Shown here piece by piece: positions 1 through 10,107 of a stretch of 64,000 bases of DNA (position 1 is the stretch's first letter; every line of letters begins with the position of its first letter). The notes below the pieces were generated by a model, which saw nothing but the letters and a program-made list of their open reading frames with translations, searched no databases and was not told where the DNA came from. Source of the DNA: Brassica napus (lineage: Eukaryota > Streptophyta > Magnoliopsida > Brassicales > Brassicaceae); the NCBI RefSeq assembly GCF_020379485.1, contig NW_026015097.1, forward strand, positions 44,235 to 108,234, written 5' to 3'. The position numbers were made by a program, and so were the translations under genes.

Positions 1-117
1 AGCTTAACAAAGCTAGGTTGAGTTCACTCAAGCTCAGCCACTACTAAGTCAGCTCCACTAGCTGGACTACTAGCTCACTCAGCTGAGGCAGCTGGGAGTC
101 AGCTCATCTCAGCTTGA
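1..117 (+). repeat. AGCT-rich low-complexity tract of the LTR
   Basis: Irregular direct repeats of the words AGCT, CAGCTGA and CTCAGCT occupy this stretch. The same tract recurs upstream of the TATA box in every Tekay-type LTR of the window: about 24820-24940, 30220-30350, 34075-34245, and, in reverse orientation, 40830-40990, 43080-43260, 47700-47870, 50600-50760 and 62530-62870, then again 63800-63990. Position in U3 suggests a promoter or enhancer role, which is inference. Confidence 0.75.
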
Positions 118-392
118 CGGACTGTTCGGGTTTTAGGCCGATGGTCCGGGTCCGCGTCAGTGGCGGGCTGTGAGGTCCGGCCATGAGGCCATTGGGCTGT
201 TGGGTCCTTGGACAAGTCCGTGGGCTAAGTCCGGTAGTCTTGGGGCGTGGGTTGGGCTTATGACCTACCCCAAACCCAATCAGAAAGGGCGAAAGGATGC
301 AAGTGGCCGAAAGGGGACAACCCTTGGCCGATGGTGCCCATTCGCTAGCAAGTCGTGCCTGTTCGTGGGGCAAGACTTACCCCCTCGTTTTC

Positions 393-400
393 TATAAATA
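393..400 (+). promoter_or_regulatory. TATA box of LTR X
   Basis: TATAAATA lies about 60 bases before a GA dinucleotide run. The same box is at 25210-25217 and 30621-30630 in element B, and on the minus strand at 40547-40554 (E) and 47415-47422 (C). In the right LTR of C the box is mutated (near 50325). The conserved place in the LTR supports a core promoter; the start of transcription is not visible. Confidence 0.65.
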
Positions 401-1936
401 TGGGGTCTCTCCTTTTGATTGCATTATCCAATTCCAGAGTAAAATTCTCAGAGAAAAACGTAGAGAGAGAGAGAGAGAGTCCCGGCCAATAGATCGGCCG
501 GAAAAGGGCCGGTCGTGGTGGTTTTGTGTCTCCGGCAAGGAGAATGGTTTAGGAGAGAGGAGGCCGTGTGGTTATGAATACCCAAGGCATAGAGAAAGGT
601 CTGGAGAAGGACTCCAAAGCCGTGGTTCAGTCAGATAGGGTCAGTGGGGTAACCACCGACTCATCGGCTAAGACAATCGGACAGTCCGAACCGGTCTAGC
701 CATGGGCGTTTGGATTGTGTCCTATTCTTCTCATTCTTTTCATCCAATTCTTTTTCTACTCCTTCTGTACATTGGCGTGGCCTTGTTGATGTGTTGGTAT
801 TGGTTATAACCGTGGTTCTGGTTGAGTAATGCGGTCGCGGTCCATAACCGACGAGTTAGGCGCGCGCATGGTCTAAACCGGCCTCAGGTGATCTGATTGG
901 ATAGGGGCGGTTCTGTTCTGTTCTGAACGGTTGCAACCCTTCCCTGAACAGTCACAATGGTTCATGACTTGTGTAGGTTAAGGCGTGGTCAATTGGCCAT
1001 AGGCCGGACACATGTATGGACCAGACAGTCCCTACGGACGGTTAGGTCGAACGGTTGGAGCATCTGAATGGGTGCGAGATGCCAAGGGTCATGAGTTGCC
1101 AAGAGGCACGAGTGTCCAAAGGGTACTAGTTCCCAAAGGGTGTGAGTTCCAAACGGTGCCATTGGTTCAAGGCTTAGGCCGAACCAAGTGAACAGTCCGC
1201 GGCTGCATAGTCGAACGGACGGATGGTTAGTTTAACCGGAGTGTTGTGTCGCAAGGTCTGATCGGTTGCAAGGCAATCCGGTTTGGGCTTGGGCCTTACT
1301 CGGTGGTATAGATCCAGGCTTTGGGTTGGATCAGGTAAGAAGGAACGTGAGCCTTTGGGCCGGAGTTATAACTTGCCGATCGCACCTAGATTTTAACCAG
1401 ACAGTTAGACGGGACAATGGACGATCCGGCTATGGTTGGATGGTTCTAGCCGCAAAGGCTAAGTGGGACATCTTACAATCAACCTCGGGTTGGTGAGTAG
1501 GATAGGCGCCATATGCCTTATGTAGGGGGTAGACGCACATGATGGCAATGGAAGGCCGGTTATATCAGTACATGCTAAGTGGACGATGGCTTATCAAGTC
1601 TAGTGGTCGGATCATGTTTCTTGACGATGGTTCGATGGCCGAACACTAGTATGGATAGTCACGATGCTGGAGTAAGAGTATTGATGTGATGCTTCTAGAT
1701 ATCAACCTTGGTGTTGATAGCGTCGAGATTGGCTAAGAGTCATGACGAAATGTGTGGCTAGTACTATGTGTCGTAAACCGTAAATACTGAGCCTAAGTGT
1801 GATTGTTCAAGGAAGGCCGTGTAAGATCTGATCATGGTTGAGTATGGACGACCTGACCTCTGAATGATGGTTCAAGGTGTCGGTCCTAACCTGATTACTG
1901 AATGCATCGGTTGGTATGAACAAATCATATATGTTG

Positions 1937-1941
1937 TCTGG
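1937..1941 (+). repeat. Target-site duplication TCTGG, left copy
   Basis: TCTGG precedes the TGTTGGGG start of the Tat LTR, and the same five bases follow the CCCACA end of the right LTR at 13523-13527. Uninterrupted versions of the host LTR near 32145 and 36078 read TTGTCTGGGTTAAG, which is the empty site. The duplicated left copy has TCTGG at 4969-4973. Confidence 0.92.
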
Positions 1942-3251
1942 TGTTGGGGTCAAAAACGGTTACGACGGAATTACCACCCGAAAATCCTCGGAGATCGTAT
2001 TTCCGAAAGAGATAGTAAAAGGAGAGATGTAATTTTCGTAAAAATAACCAATACGAAGTTTTTACGAAGAAGTATCCTTTGGGATTCAAACCGAACTTGG
2101 CCGAGCACGAGCCAAAGCTCGGTCGCTACGTAGCAACCGAGCGATCGTTCCGCTCGGTCGCCACGTAGCAACTGTAGCAACCGAGCTTGAGCCAAAGCTC
2201 GGTCGCTACGTAGCGACCGAGCGATCGTCCTGCTCGGTCGCTACGTAGCGACCTAGCTCGAGGCAAAGCTCGGTCGCTACGTAGCGACCGAGCGATCGTC
2301 CCACTCGGTCGCTACTTAGCGATCGAGCTCGAGCCAAAGCTCGGTCGCTACATAGCGACCGAGCGATCGTCCCGCTCGGTCGCTATGTAGCGACCGAGCT
2401 CGGCCAGCTTGGTCGCTACGTAGCGACCGAGCGATTGTCCCGCTCGGTCGCTATGTAGCGACCGAGCTCGAGCCGAAGCTCGGTCGCTACATAGCGACCG
2501 GGCTCGAGCCAAAGTTCGGTCGCTGTGTAGCGACCGAACTTTTCCGAACATCGATACGACACCAGTCCTTGCATTCTCGTCAAACCTTCGAATGCTATCT
2601 CCCGAAGACCGTAGCAAGCTCAGTCCATGTTTCCCGCTATTCTAATTCATTGATCAAACTTCACGGATTAGAAACCGCGGAAAACTCGTAGTAAACGTGT
2701 CGAGTCGGAAGACGGCCCAAAGGGACCTAAAACACGACTCGAGGCCAATCCTACGATTTTTCCTAACCAAAAGCCCGTGAACCACAGCATGGTTCACGCT
2801 TGGCCAACGAGGAAGGATATGACGGCTTAAGGGCAGAAGAGTAAAAGCGTAAACCGACCTTGGAGCTAGTATATGAGGAGTCCTAGGCGAGGAGAAGAAG
2901 AGAGAATTTTTCAGAGCAAACTTAGCACTTAGAGCAATTTAGGCATTTTTCCGTTTTTGTTATTTCGAGCTGCGACTCAATTAGGTTTAGCCGTCTTAGG
3001 GTTATTAGAACTAGGAATCTCGCCGACAGCTCTCGAGCCCAGGCTTATACCTTGTTGTAAACGCTCATACGCAGATTCGGAATAAGATCTACTTTGCTCT
3101 CTTTCGATTTCTTATTTTTATCGTTGTTGTTCTCGTGTTCTGATTGCTTGACGTGTGGTAATTAACAGATATCCGGGTCCTCTGGGAAATTAGGGTTTTC
3201 CTAGTTTCCTTATTTAAACGGAAATCGACAGTGTGAATTTCGGTTCCCACA
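1942..3251 (+). mobile_element. Tat LTR, outer left copy
   Basis: It starts TGTTGGGGTC and ends GGTTCCCACA. It contains the palindrome array (2112-2539), a decayed TATA region reading TATATGAG near 2872, and a 3' section with CTTATTTAAACGG. Immediately downstream is the PBS starting TGG at 3254. Compared with the 3' LTR (12161-13522) it lacks about 85 bases near 2818, between GGAAGGATA and TGACGGC. Confidence 0.88.
2112..2539 (+). repeat. Palindrome array in Tat LTR (about 12 units)
   Basis: Roughly twelve units follow each other every 33-37 bases. The core is CTCGGTCGCTAC followed directly by its reverse complement, with alternating spacers that read CGATCGTCCCG and CTCGAGCCAAAG. In this copy several centres read TACATA or TATGTA instead of TACGTA, as expected if methylated CpG decayed. 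The last unit has a GTGTAG centre in all LTR copies. Each unit could fold as a hairpin of about 12 bp stem. No protein is encoded here despite open frames on both strands. Confidence 0.9.
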
Positions 3252-3314
3252 GTTGGCGCTAGAAGGACGGGGGTACGGATCAATCTAACCCGCAAAAGCC
3301 GCACACAGTCAGAC

Positions 3315-4470
3315 ATGTCAACCAACGACGCGATAACGTGCAAACTCCTCTTAATGGAGGCAGCGGCACCGATCTCCACACTCCAGTAGCGGACGTATCC
3401 ACTTAACGCAAGCCAACGCCGCGACGCTCGAGGAGTTCAAAAAGATGTTCGCCACCTATCAGAAAAGGTCGGAAGAACAGGATAAGCTCGTGAATACCTT
3501 GACCAAACAGGTTGAAACCTTAACGGCAAGGACCCAAGCAATCCGTCCTCGCGGAACCACCAAAATCCGCGGGAAGAGGCTCGACTTCGCCACCCCACTC
3601 GATAGAACAGGAGTCGCGCGGGAACGACCTTCCGGTCAAAACCCTAGCGAGAAATCTCCCATCGAAAAGGGGAACTCTGAAAGTCTTCCGCCCCCTGCAA
3701 AGGACTCGGAGGATAACGAAGCCGAACGCATTGACCTGGATCCTAGCGATGTCTCCAACGACACCGACGAGGATGTCGACAGACATCCAAGAAGGACCAG
3801 GAGCCGATCTGCTCGGGAAGGTTCCCCGTTCGAAAAACCAATGACGGAAGAAGAAGAGATCGCCTATTGGAACGAACAGGAGGAGCAGGCTGAAAGGCAA
3901 ACCGAGCTTACCCGCAGTAAACGCCGACAGGCTCGGAAATCTACTGACGAGACATCGGACATCCGCGATCTTCGCGACTACATCACCAAGACTGCGGCAG
4001 AAGTGAGAGCCGTAAAGTCTCAAATCCATCATGTTACTAGTGCTGCCCCCAGAGATTGATCGACTGCTAGAAGGAGCTCGAAAGACCCCCTTTACCAGTC
4101 GCATTTCGGACATGAGGGTGTCCGATCCGGGAAAGATCAAAGTACCAAAGTACGATGGTACGGCCGATCCAAAAGCGCACCTTCAGGCTTTCCACATCGC
4201 GATGGGAAGAGCAAAACTGAAGGACGGCGAAAAAGATGCCGGCTATTGCCGCCTGTTCGTCGAAAATCTTGAAGGAGCAGCGCTCGAATGGTTTGCACGC
4301 CTTCGTCGCAAACCATCGGGAGTTTCGACACAGCTCGCATCGGAATTTCTCAAACAGTACTCTGTATTCATAGACAAGAACCTCCGATGTTGACCTCTGG
4401 GTCTCTCCCAGAGGGAAGACGAACCCCTCCGCGAGTATCAGTCGGTTCAAGCTGATAATGTCCAGGTCAG
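3315..4470 (+). pseudogene. Truncated Tat gag (duplicate copy)
   Basis: This is a near-identical copy of the start of the gag gene at 6347. The initiator context (ATG at 3315, then a Ser-Thr-Asn start) is kept. It has a one-base loss near 3331, an altered stretch near 3400, an extra base near 4051 in the CCCCCAGAG run, and more indels after 4310. The longest clean frame is 3445-4059 (204 codons). It stops at the duplication joint near 4470, in the middle of the gag core, so it cannot make a full Gag. Confidence 0.85.
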
Positions 4471-4973
4471 GATGGTTCTAGCCGCAAGGCTAAAGGGACA
4501 GCTTACAGCAACTCGGTTGGGAGTAGGATAGGCGCCATATGCCTTATGTAGGGGGTAGACGCACATGATGGCAATGGAAGGCCGGTTATATCAGTACATG
4601 CTAAGTGGACGATGGCTTATCAAGTCTAGTGGTCGATCATGTTCTTGACGATGGTTCGATGGCCGAACACTAGTATGGATAGTCACGATGCTGGAGTAAG
4701 AGTATGATGTGCTTGCTTCTAGATATAAACTTGGTGTGATAGCGTCGAGATTGGCTAAGAGTCATGACGAAATGTGTGGCTAGTAGTACTATGTGTCGAA
4801 ACCGTAAATACTGAGCCTAAGTGTGATGTTCAAGGAAGCCGTTTATGTTGTAAGATCTGATCATGTTGAGTATATGGAAGACCTGACCTCTGAAGGATGG
4901 TTGTCAAGGTGTCGGTCCTAACCTGATTACTGAATGCTCGGTTGGTTATGAACAAATCATATATGTTGTCTGG
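4471..4973 (+). repeat. Duplicated host LTR segment inside the Tat element
   Basis: The segment matches LTR X at 1439-1941, from the GATGGTTCTAGCCGC tract to the TCTGG target site. It has many single-base losses and gains relative to that copy, for example near 4484, 4500, 4636 and 4707. It has no coding content. Its presence between two Tat LTRs shows that the duplication happened, or was assembled, after the Tat insertion. Confidence 0.85.
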
Positions 4974-5143
4974 TGTTGGGGTCAAAACGGTTACGACGGA
5001 ATTCACCGAAATCCTCGGAGATCGTATTTCCGAAAGAGATAGTAAAAGGAGAGATGTAATTTTCGTAAAAATAACCAAACGAAGTTTTTACGAAGAAGTA
5101 TCCTTTGGGATTCAAAACCGAACTTGGCCGAGCAACGAGCCAA

Positions 5144-5568
5144 AGCTCGGTCGCTACGTAGCAACCGAGCGATCGTTCGCTCGGTCGCCACGTAGCAACT
5201 GTAGCAACCGAGCTTGAGCCAAAGCTCGGTCGCTACGTAGCGACCGAGCGATCGTCCTGCTCGGTCGCTACGTAGCGACCAGCTCGAGGCAAAGCTCGGT
5301 CGCTACGTAGCGACCGAGCGAGTCCACTCGGTCGCTCGCTTACGTAGCGACCGAGCTCGAGCCAAAGCTCGGTCGCTACGTAGCGACCGAGCGATCGTCC
5401 CGCTCGGTCGCTACGTAGCGACCGAGCTCGGCCAAGCTCGGTCGCTACGTAGCGACCGAGCGATCGTCCCGCTCGGTCGCTACGTAGCGACCGAGCTCGA
5501 GCCGAAGCTCGGTCGCTACGTAGCGACCGGGCTCGAGCCAAAGTTCGGTCGCTGTGTAGCGATTGAAC
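5144..5568 (+). repeat. Palindrome array in inner Tat LTR
   Basis: About twelve units of the same palindrome as at 2112-2539. Here nearly all centres are intact TACGTA, a SnaBI-type six-base palindrome. One unit near 5335 has extra bases (GCTCGCTTACG), in the indel-rich patch. Confidence 0.88.
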
Positions 5569-5897
5569 CTTTCCGAACATCGATACGACACCAGTCCTTG
5601 CATTCTCGTCAAACCTTCGAATGCTATCTCCCGAAGACCGTAGCAAGCTCAGTCCATGTTTCCCGCTATTCTAATTCATCGATCAAACTTCGCGGATTAG
5701 AAACCGCGGAAAACTCGTAGTAAACGTGTCGAGTCGGAAGACGGCCCAAAGGGACCTAAAACACGACTCGAGGCCCATCCTACGATTTTTCCTAACCAAA
5801 AGCCCGTGAACCACAGCATGGTTCACGCTTGGCCAACGAGGAAGGATAGACGGCTTAAGGGCAGAAGAGTAAAAGCGTAAACCGACCTTGGAGCTAG

Positions 5898-5904
5898 TAT
5901 ATAA
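5898..5904 (+). promoter_or_regulatory. TATA box of Tat LTR
   Basis: TATATAA followed by GGAGTCCTAGG is conserved in the Tat LTRs at 5898, 13139, about 17314 and about 21504, and is mutated to TATATGA in the outer left copy. It lies about 380 bases before the LTR end. A core promoter role is inferred from the consensus and conservation. Confidence 0.7.
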
Positions 5905-6284
5905 GGAGTCCTAGGCGAGGAGCAAGAAGAGAGAACTTTTTCAGAGCAAACTTAGCACTTAGAGCAATTTAGGCAATTTTCCGTTTTTGTTATTTCGAGC
6001 TGCGACTCAATTAGGTTTAGCCGTCTTAGGGTTGCTAGAACTAGGAATCTCGCCGACAGCTCTCGAGCCCAGGCTTATACCTTGTTGTAACGCTCATACG
6101 CAGATTCGGAATAAGATCTACTTTGCTCTCTTTTCGATTTCTTATTTTTATCGTTGTTATTCTCGTATTCTGATTGCTTGACGTGTGGTAATTAACAGAT
6201 ATCCGGGTCCTCTGGGAAATTAGGGTTTTCCTAGTTTCCTTATTTAAACGGAAATCGACAGTGTGAATTTTGGTTCCCCCAGTT

Positions 6285-6301
6285 TGGCGCTAGAAGGAGG
6301 G
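6285..6301 (+). other. Primer binding site, matches tRNA-Asn 3' end
   Basis: TGGCGCTAGAAGGAGGG lies three bases after the LTR. From memory it is complementary to the 3' end (with CCA) of plant tRNA-Asn. The outer copy at 3254 has one change (AAGGACG). This is where minus-strand DNA synthesis would start. Identity of the primer tRNA should be confirmed against a tRNA set. Confidence 0.7.
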
Positions 6302-6346
6302 TGGGTACGGATCAATCTAACCCGCAAAAGCCACACACAGTCAGAC

Positions 6347-8958
6347 ATGTCAACCAACGACGCGGATAACATGCAAACTCCTCTTAACGGAGGCAGCGGC
6401 ACCGATCTCCACACTCCAGTAGCGGACGTATCCGGCCAACGCAAGCCAACGCCGCGACGCTCGAGGAGTTCAAAAAGATGTTCGCCACCTATGAGAAAAG
6501 GTCGGAAGAACAGGATAAGCTCGTGAATACCTTGACCAAACAGGTTGAAACCTTAACGGCAAGGACCCAAGCTATCCGTCCCCGCGGAACCACCAAAATC
6601 CGCGGGAAGAGGCTCGACTTCGCCACCCCACTCGATAGAGCAGGAGTCGCGCGGGAACGACCTTCCGGTCAAAACCCTAGCGAGAAATCTCCCATCGAAA
6701 AGGGGAACTCTGAAAGTCTTCCGCCCCCTGCAAAGGACTCGGAGGATAACGAAGCCGAACACATTGACCTGGATCCTAGCGATGTCTCCAACGACACCGA
6801 CGAGGATGTCGACAGACATCCAAGAAGGACCAGAAGCCGATCTGCTCGGGAAGGCTCCCCGTTCGAAAAACCAATGACGGAAGAAGAAGAGATCGCCTAT
6901 TGGAACGAACAAGAGGAGCTGGCTGAAAGGCAAACCGAGCTCACTCGCAGTAAACGCCGACAGGCTCGGAAATCTACTGACGAGACATCGGATATCCGCG
7001 ATCTTCGCGACTACATCACCAAGACTGCGGCAGAAGTGAGAGCCGTAAAGTCTCAAATCCATCATGCTACTAGTGCTGCCCCCGAGATCGATCGACTGCT
7101 GGAAGGAGCTCGAAAGACCCCCTTTACCAGTCGCATTTCGGACATGAGGGTGTCCGATCCGGGAAAGATCAAAGTACCGAAGTACGATGGTACGGCCGAT
7201 CCAAAAGCGCACCTTCAGGCTTTCCACATCGCGATGGGAAGAGCAAGACTGAAGGACGGCGAAAAAGATGCCGGCTATTGCCGCCTGTTCGTCGAAAATC
7301 TTGAAGGAGCAGCGCTCGAATGGTTCGCACGCCTTCGTCGCAACACCATCGGGAGTTTTCGACAGCTCGCATCGGAATTTCTCAAACAGTACTCTGTATT
7401 CATAGACAGAGAAACCTCCGATGTTGACCTCTGGAGTCTCTCCCAGAGGGAAGACGAACCCCTCCGCGAGTTTATCAGTCGGTTCAAGCTGATAATGTCC
7501 AGGGTCAGCGGGATAAGCGACAAAGTGGCCATCGACGCGCTGAGAAAGACGCTCTGGTACAAGTCGAAATTCAGAAAATGGATAACTCTCGACAAACCGC
7601 GAACGATCCAGGACGCCCTCCACAAAGCAACGGACTACATCATAGTCGAGGAAGAAACTAAAGTCTTATCGCAAAAACATAAGCCGGCAAGACCATCCTC
7701 GAAAGACGCAGATCCGAAGGGGAAAAAGAAGAACTCTCGTAACGACAAGTACGTCCATCACGAGGGGGAAGATCTCCAAGGGGCGCATAACTATGCGATC
7801 AATTCGGATCAAGGCCGGACCACGGGCAACACATGGACTCGCAATCAAGGGTATGACGAAAACACCTTCTGCGAGTTCCACCAATCCCGAGGACACTCCA
7901 CGACCAACTGCAAAGTCTTGGGAGCAAGACTGGCCGCGAAGCTACTCGCTGGAGAGCTTTCGGAAGTAACTAGCGTCAAGGATCTCATCCTCGATTCTGA
8001 TCGGCCTCCAAAGACGGATAGAAATCCGCCCGCTGAAAAATCCCCTCAACGAAACCAACCTGGGGATAAACGCGGTAGGAGGCCGGATGACAAAGGGAAC
8101 GATAACAATCGTCGCAGAGTCAATATGATCATCGGAGGATCACAATACTGCGGCGATACCGTGTCGGCCATCAAGGCTTACCAACGGAAGGCAGAGTCAA
8201 GTGCAAATTGGCCTACATGGTCTCCTCCTCGAGACGGCCAAAGTTGCTCGATCACCTTCACAGAGGAAGAAGCCGGCGGTATCGACCAACCTCACTGCGA
8301 CCCGCTCGTCATAGATCTCGTCATACGAGATTTAGAAGTCGGAAGGGTACTCGTCGACACGGGAAGCACGGTCAACGTAATCTTCCGCGACACTCTCAAG
8401 CGGATGAGTATCGAACTCGGAGAAGTAATTCCGACGCCAAAACCGCTCACGGGTTTTTCAGGCGAAGTGTCGATGACTCTCGGATCAATCCAATTGCCAG
8501 TCATGGCCAAGGAGATCACGAAAATCGTCGAGTTCGCGGTAGTCGATCATCCCGCTATCTACAACGTGATCATGGGAACCCCATGGCTCAACGCCATGCA
8601 GGCAGTTCCGTCAACCTACCACCTGGGTCTCAAGTTCCCAACGCCGAGCGGAGTCGCGGCCATCTGGGGATGCCAAAAACAGTCGCGACTATGCTTCCTC
8701 GCGGAGCATAAGTTAAGGCAAATCACGGCTTCTGCAACTGCAAACGGCAAACGCGCGAAGATAGATCGATCTTCAGCCAAAAGCGCCCCGGGAGAAGACG
8801 AAGTAAAATCGTCTATCGACGCAAACGCATCGGACGTCGAAGCTCGACATAAATCCGAAGCCCACGCGACAACTCAACCGGAACATCCGGAAAATAGCGT
8901 CGACCCAGCCACGATCGACACGGTCAAGGCGGACATCGCGACATCTACCGCCGAGTAA
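6347..8958 (+). CDS. Tat gag-protease polyprotein (frameshifted near its N-terminus)
   Basis: It encodes the capsid/nucleocapsid precursor and aspartic protease. The likely start is ATG at 6347; the frame then shifts near 6440 into a long open frame (6478-8958, 826 codons, stop TAA). In that frame the N-terminal 200 residues are charged and likely coiled. The gag core starts with [11 protein letters not shown] near residue 233 and ends around LREFISRFK near 337. A zinc-knuckle variant C-X2-H-X4-H-X4-C ([14 protein letters not shown]) is near 464-478. The protease has catalytic [11 protein letters not shown] near 625 and the [11 protein letters not shown] flap-like motif near 700. Autonomous Tat elements continue into RT; here the frame ends with a Ser-Thr-Ala-Glu tail and stop. 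Gag and protease look intact after the N-terminal shift, so trans-acting function is conceivable but unproven. Confidence 0.88.
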
Positions 8959-10107
8959 GAACACTCGCGGCATGAAACAGAACTACGAGATGGCTTGATC
9001 CTCGAAAGGGGTACGTAGGCAGCTCGTCAAAAGACGAGTTCAGCTATCCCCCTCTCTAAAAAGGGGGGGGGGAGTGGGTGCGTATACTCGTATACTCCCA
9101 CTTAGAAAAATCTTCATTATTGTAATCGAGTTTTTAGAAACTTCAAAAACTTTTACTACAATATACGTTGTCCTTTTTATCGAAAACGTTTACGCTTCAG
9201 TAAAACACAAAAGAAACTTTCAGGACACGCCTGAAAACGTTAAGACTCTTGTCTGCGGCCCCTTCCGGCCCAAAAATCGTAAAGATTATCATCTTTCAAA
9301 CACGCAAAAATACACGTATAATCCTCGAAATAACTGCGAGACGTCGCAAAAGTTAAAATTCGAGGACAATGCTAACAAATTGTCCGAACGCGACCACCAA
9401 AAACCTTACACCCCGTTCGTCGATTGGCCCCGACGAACACGCCAGCCGTCTTAAACAAACGCAATTCGATCACTCTTTTGATCTTTAAAAACGTCCAGCA
9501 CAAGGACAAAAGCGCGCTACAACAAAAATCCGAAATTTTGGTTTAGCACTTCCAGTTGATTCTGAGAAGATGCTCGATTCGTACCATACAAGTCATATAA
9601 GCCGAGAACATATCGCGGACTTTAAATCGGTGCGAATCAGGAAGAAATCGCAACAGGAAAAACGATAGCCGGCTAGTCACCGCACAAACCTTAACCGAAA
9701 GTAAACCTAGGTCTTGCCCTAAACCCAACGCTCTGGTCTCAAACATCTCAAGGCATGATATCTAAAAGATACGAGATCCTAAACCATGTCTCTCCGTTCG
9801 TATCTCAATGTTCTCGAAAATCGTAAAGATAAGTAAATTTTTACGAAAATCACGAACGAACCAACAGATTGAACGTCTAATCAGAACTAAATACGAGACG
9901 ACAACTCATATTTACTTCAACCCTACTTAGGAAAACTCGAAACAAAACATTCGTCATATAAATAAACCGCGTAAAGCGGCAAGGGATTCAAAGCCACCAA
10001 CGGCCAGTCCCGGTAAATACAAATACGGCCATCTAGGCCTAAACAAAATCCAAATTCAAAGGGCCACACTCGGCCGAAAACAGATAAAAGGATAACTGAT
10101 CCATCCC
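8959..10107 (+). other. Tat non-coding spacer
   Basis: This stretch lies between gag-protease and the antisense ORF, where pol would be expected. I see no RT, RNase H or integrase motif in any frame. Features are a GGTACGTAGGCAGC tract near 9009, a run of ten G at 9063-9072, and AT-rich sequence to 10107. A short plus-strand frame (9074-9454) has no recognisable domain and I do not call it. Confidence 0.7.

Larger units (their letters stand above)
1..1941 (+). mobile_element. LTR X, first part (Tekay-type Ty3/gypsy LTR)
   Basis: This is the body of a long LTR whose 5' end lies outside the window. It aligns by eye with the two LTRs of element B (24621-27439 and 30026-32928), beginning about 200 bases inside them. 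Shared landmarks are the AGCT-rich stretch, the TATAAATA box, the GA run near 462-479, the CGCGCGCATGGTCTAAACC tract near 862 and the GGATAGGCGCCATATG tract near 1501. It is interrupted at 1942 by the Tat element and resumes at 13523. No ORF here has coding character; the short frames do not persist between LTR copies. It ends at 14305 next to minisatellite, so the element probably inserted into that array. Whether it is a solo LTR or a 3' LTR cannot be told from this window. Confidence 0.85.
4974..6281 (+). mobile_element. Tat LTR, inner left copy
   Basis: This is the second copy of the 5' LTR, starting TGTTGGGGTC with the same TSD before it. It ends with CCCCCA instead of CCCACA. It shares the 85-base deletion with the outer left copy (near 5849), so both descend from one 5' LTR. 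The palindrome array is at 5144-5568 and the TATA box at 5898-5904. The end of its array reads GCGATTGAACC like the 3' LTR at 12715, whereas the outer copy reads GCGACCGAACT. Confidence 0.87.
1438..7510 (+). repeat. 3.03 kb tandem duplication across the Tat left junction
   Basis: Bases 1438-4470 (host LTR flank, TSD, Tat 5' LTR, PBS and gag N-terminal half) recur at 4470-7510. The joint lies near 4465-4473, where gag sequence corresponding to about 7510 runs directly into host-LTR sequence corresponding to about 1438. Both copies carry TCTGG before the LTR. Around the joint (about 4310-5340) the sequence differs from its counterparts mostly by single-base gains and losses, unlike the substitutions seen elsewhere. 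It may be a true duplication or an assembly join through poorly polished reads. Confidence 0.8.

Noticed and set aside
2112..2539. Palindrome array as a CRISPR array
   Set aside because: Units are palindromic, spacers are only two recurring types, the host is a plant and the array lies in an LTR.
5233..5646. ORFs with repeated RSLRSDRA and GRYVATE words
   Set aside because: They are translations of the DNA palindrome array in the Tat LTR; the frame is open on both strands because of the repeat composition.
9074..9454. 126-codon ORF after gag-protease as a pol remnant
   Set aside because: No RT, RNase H or integrase motif is present, and the composition is AT-rich and non-coding.
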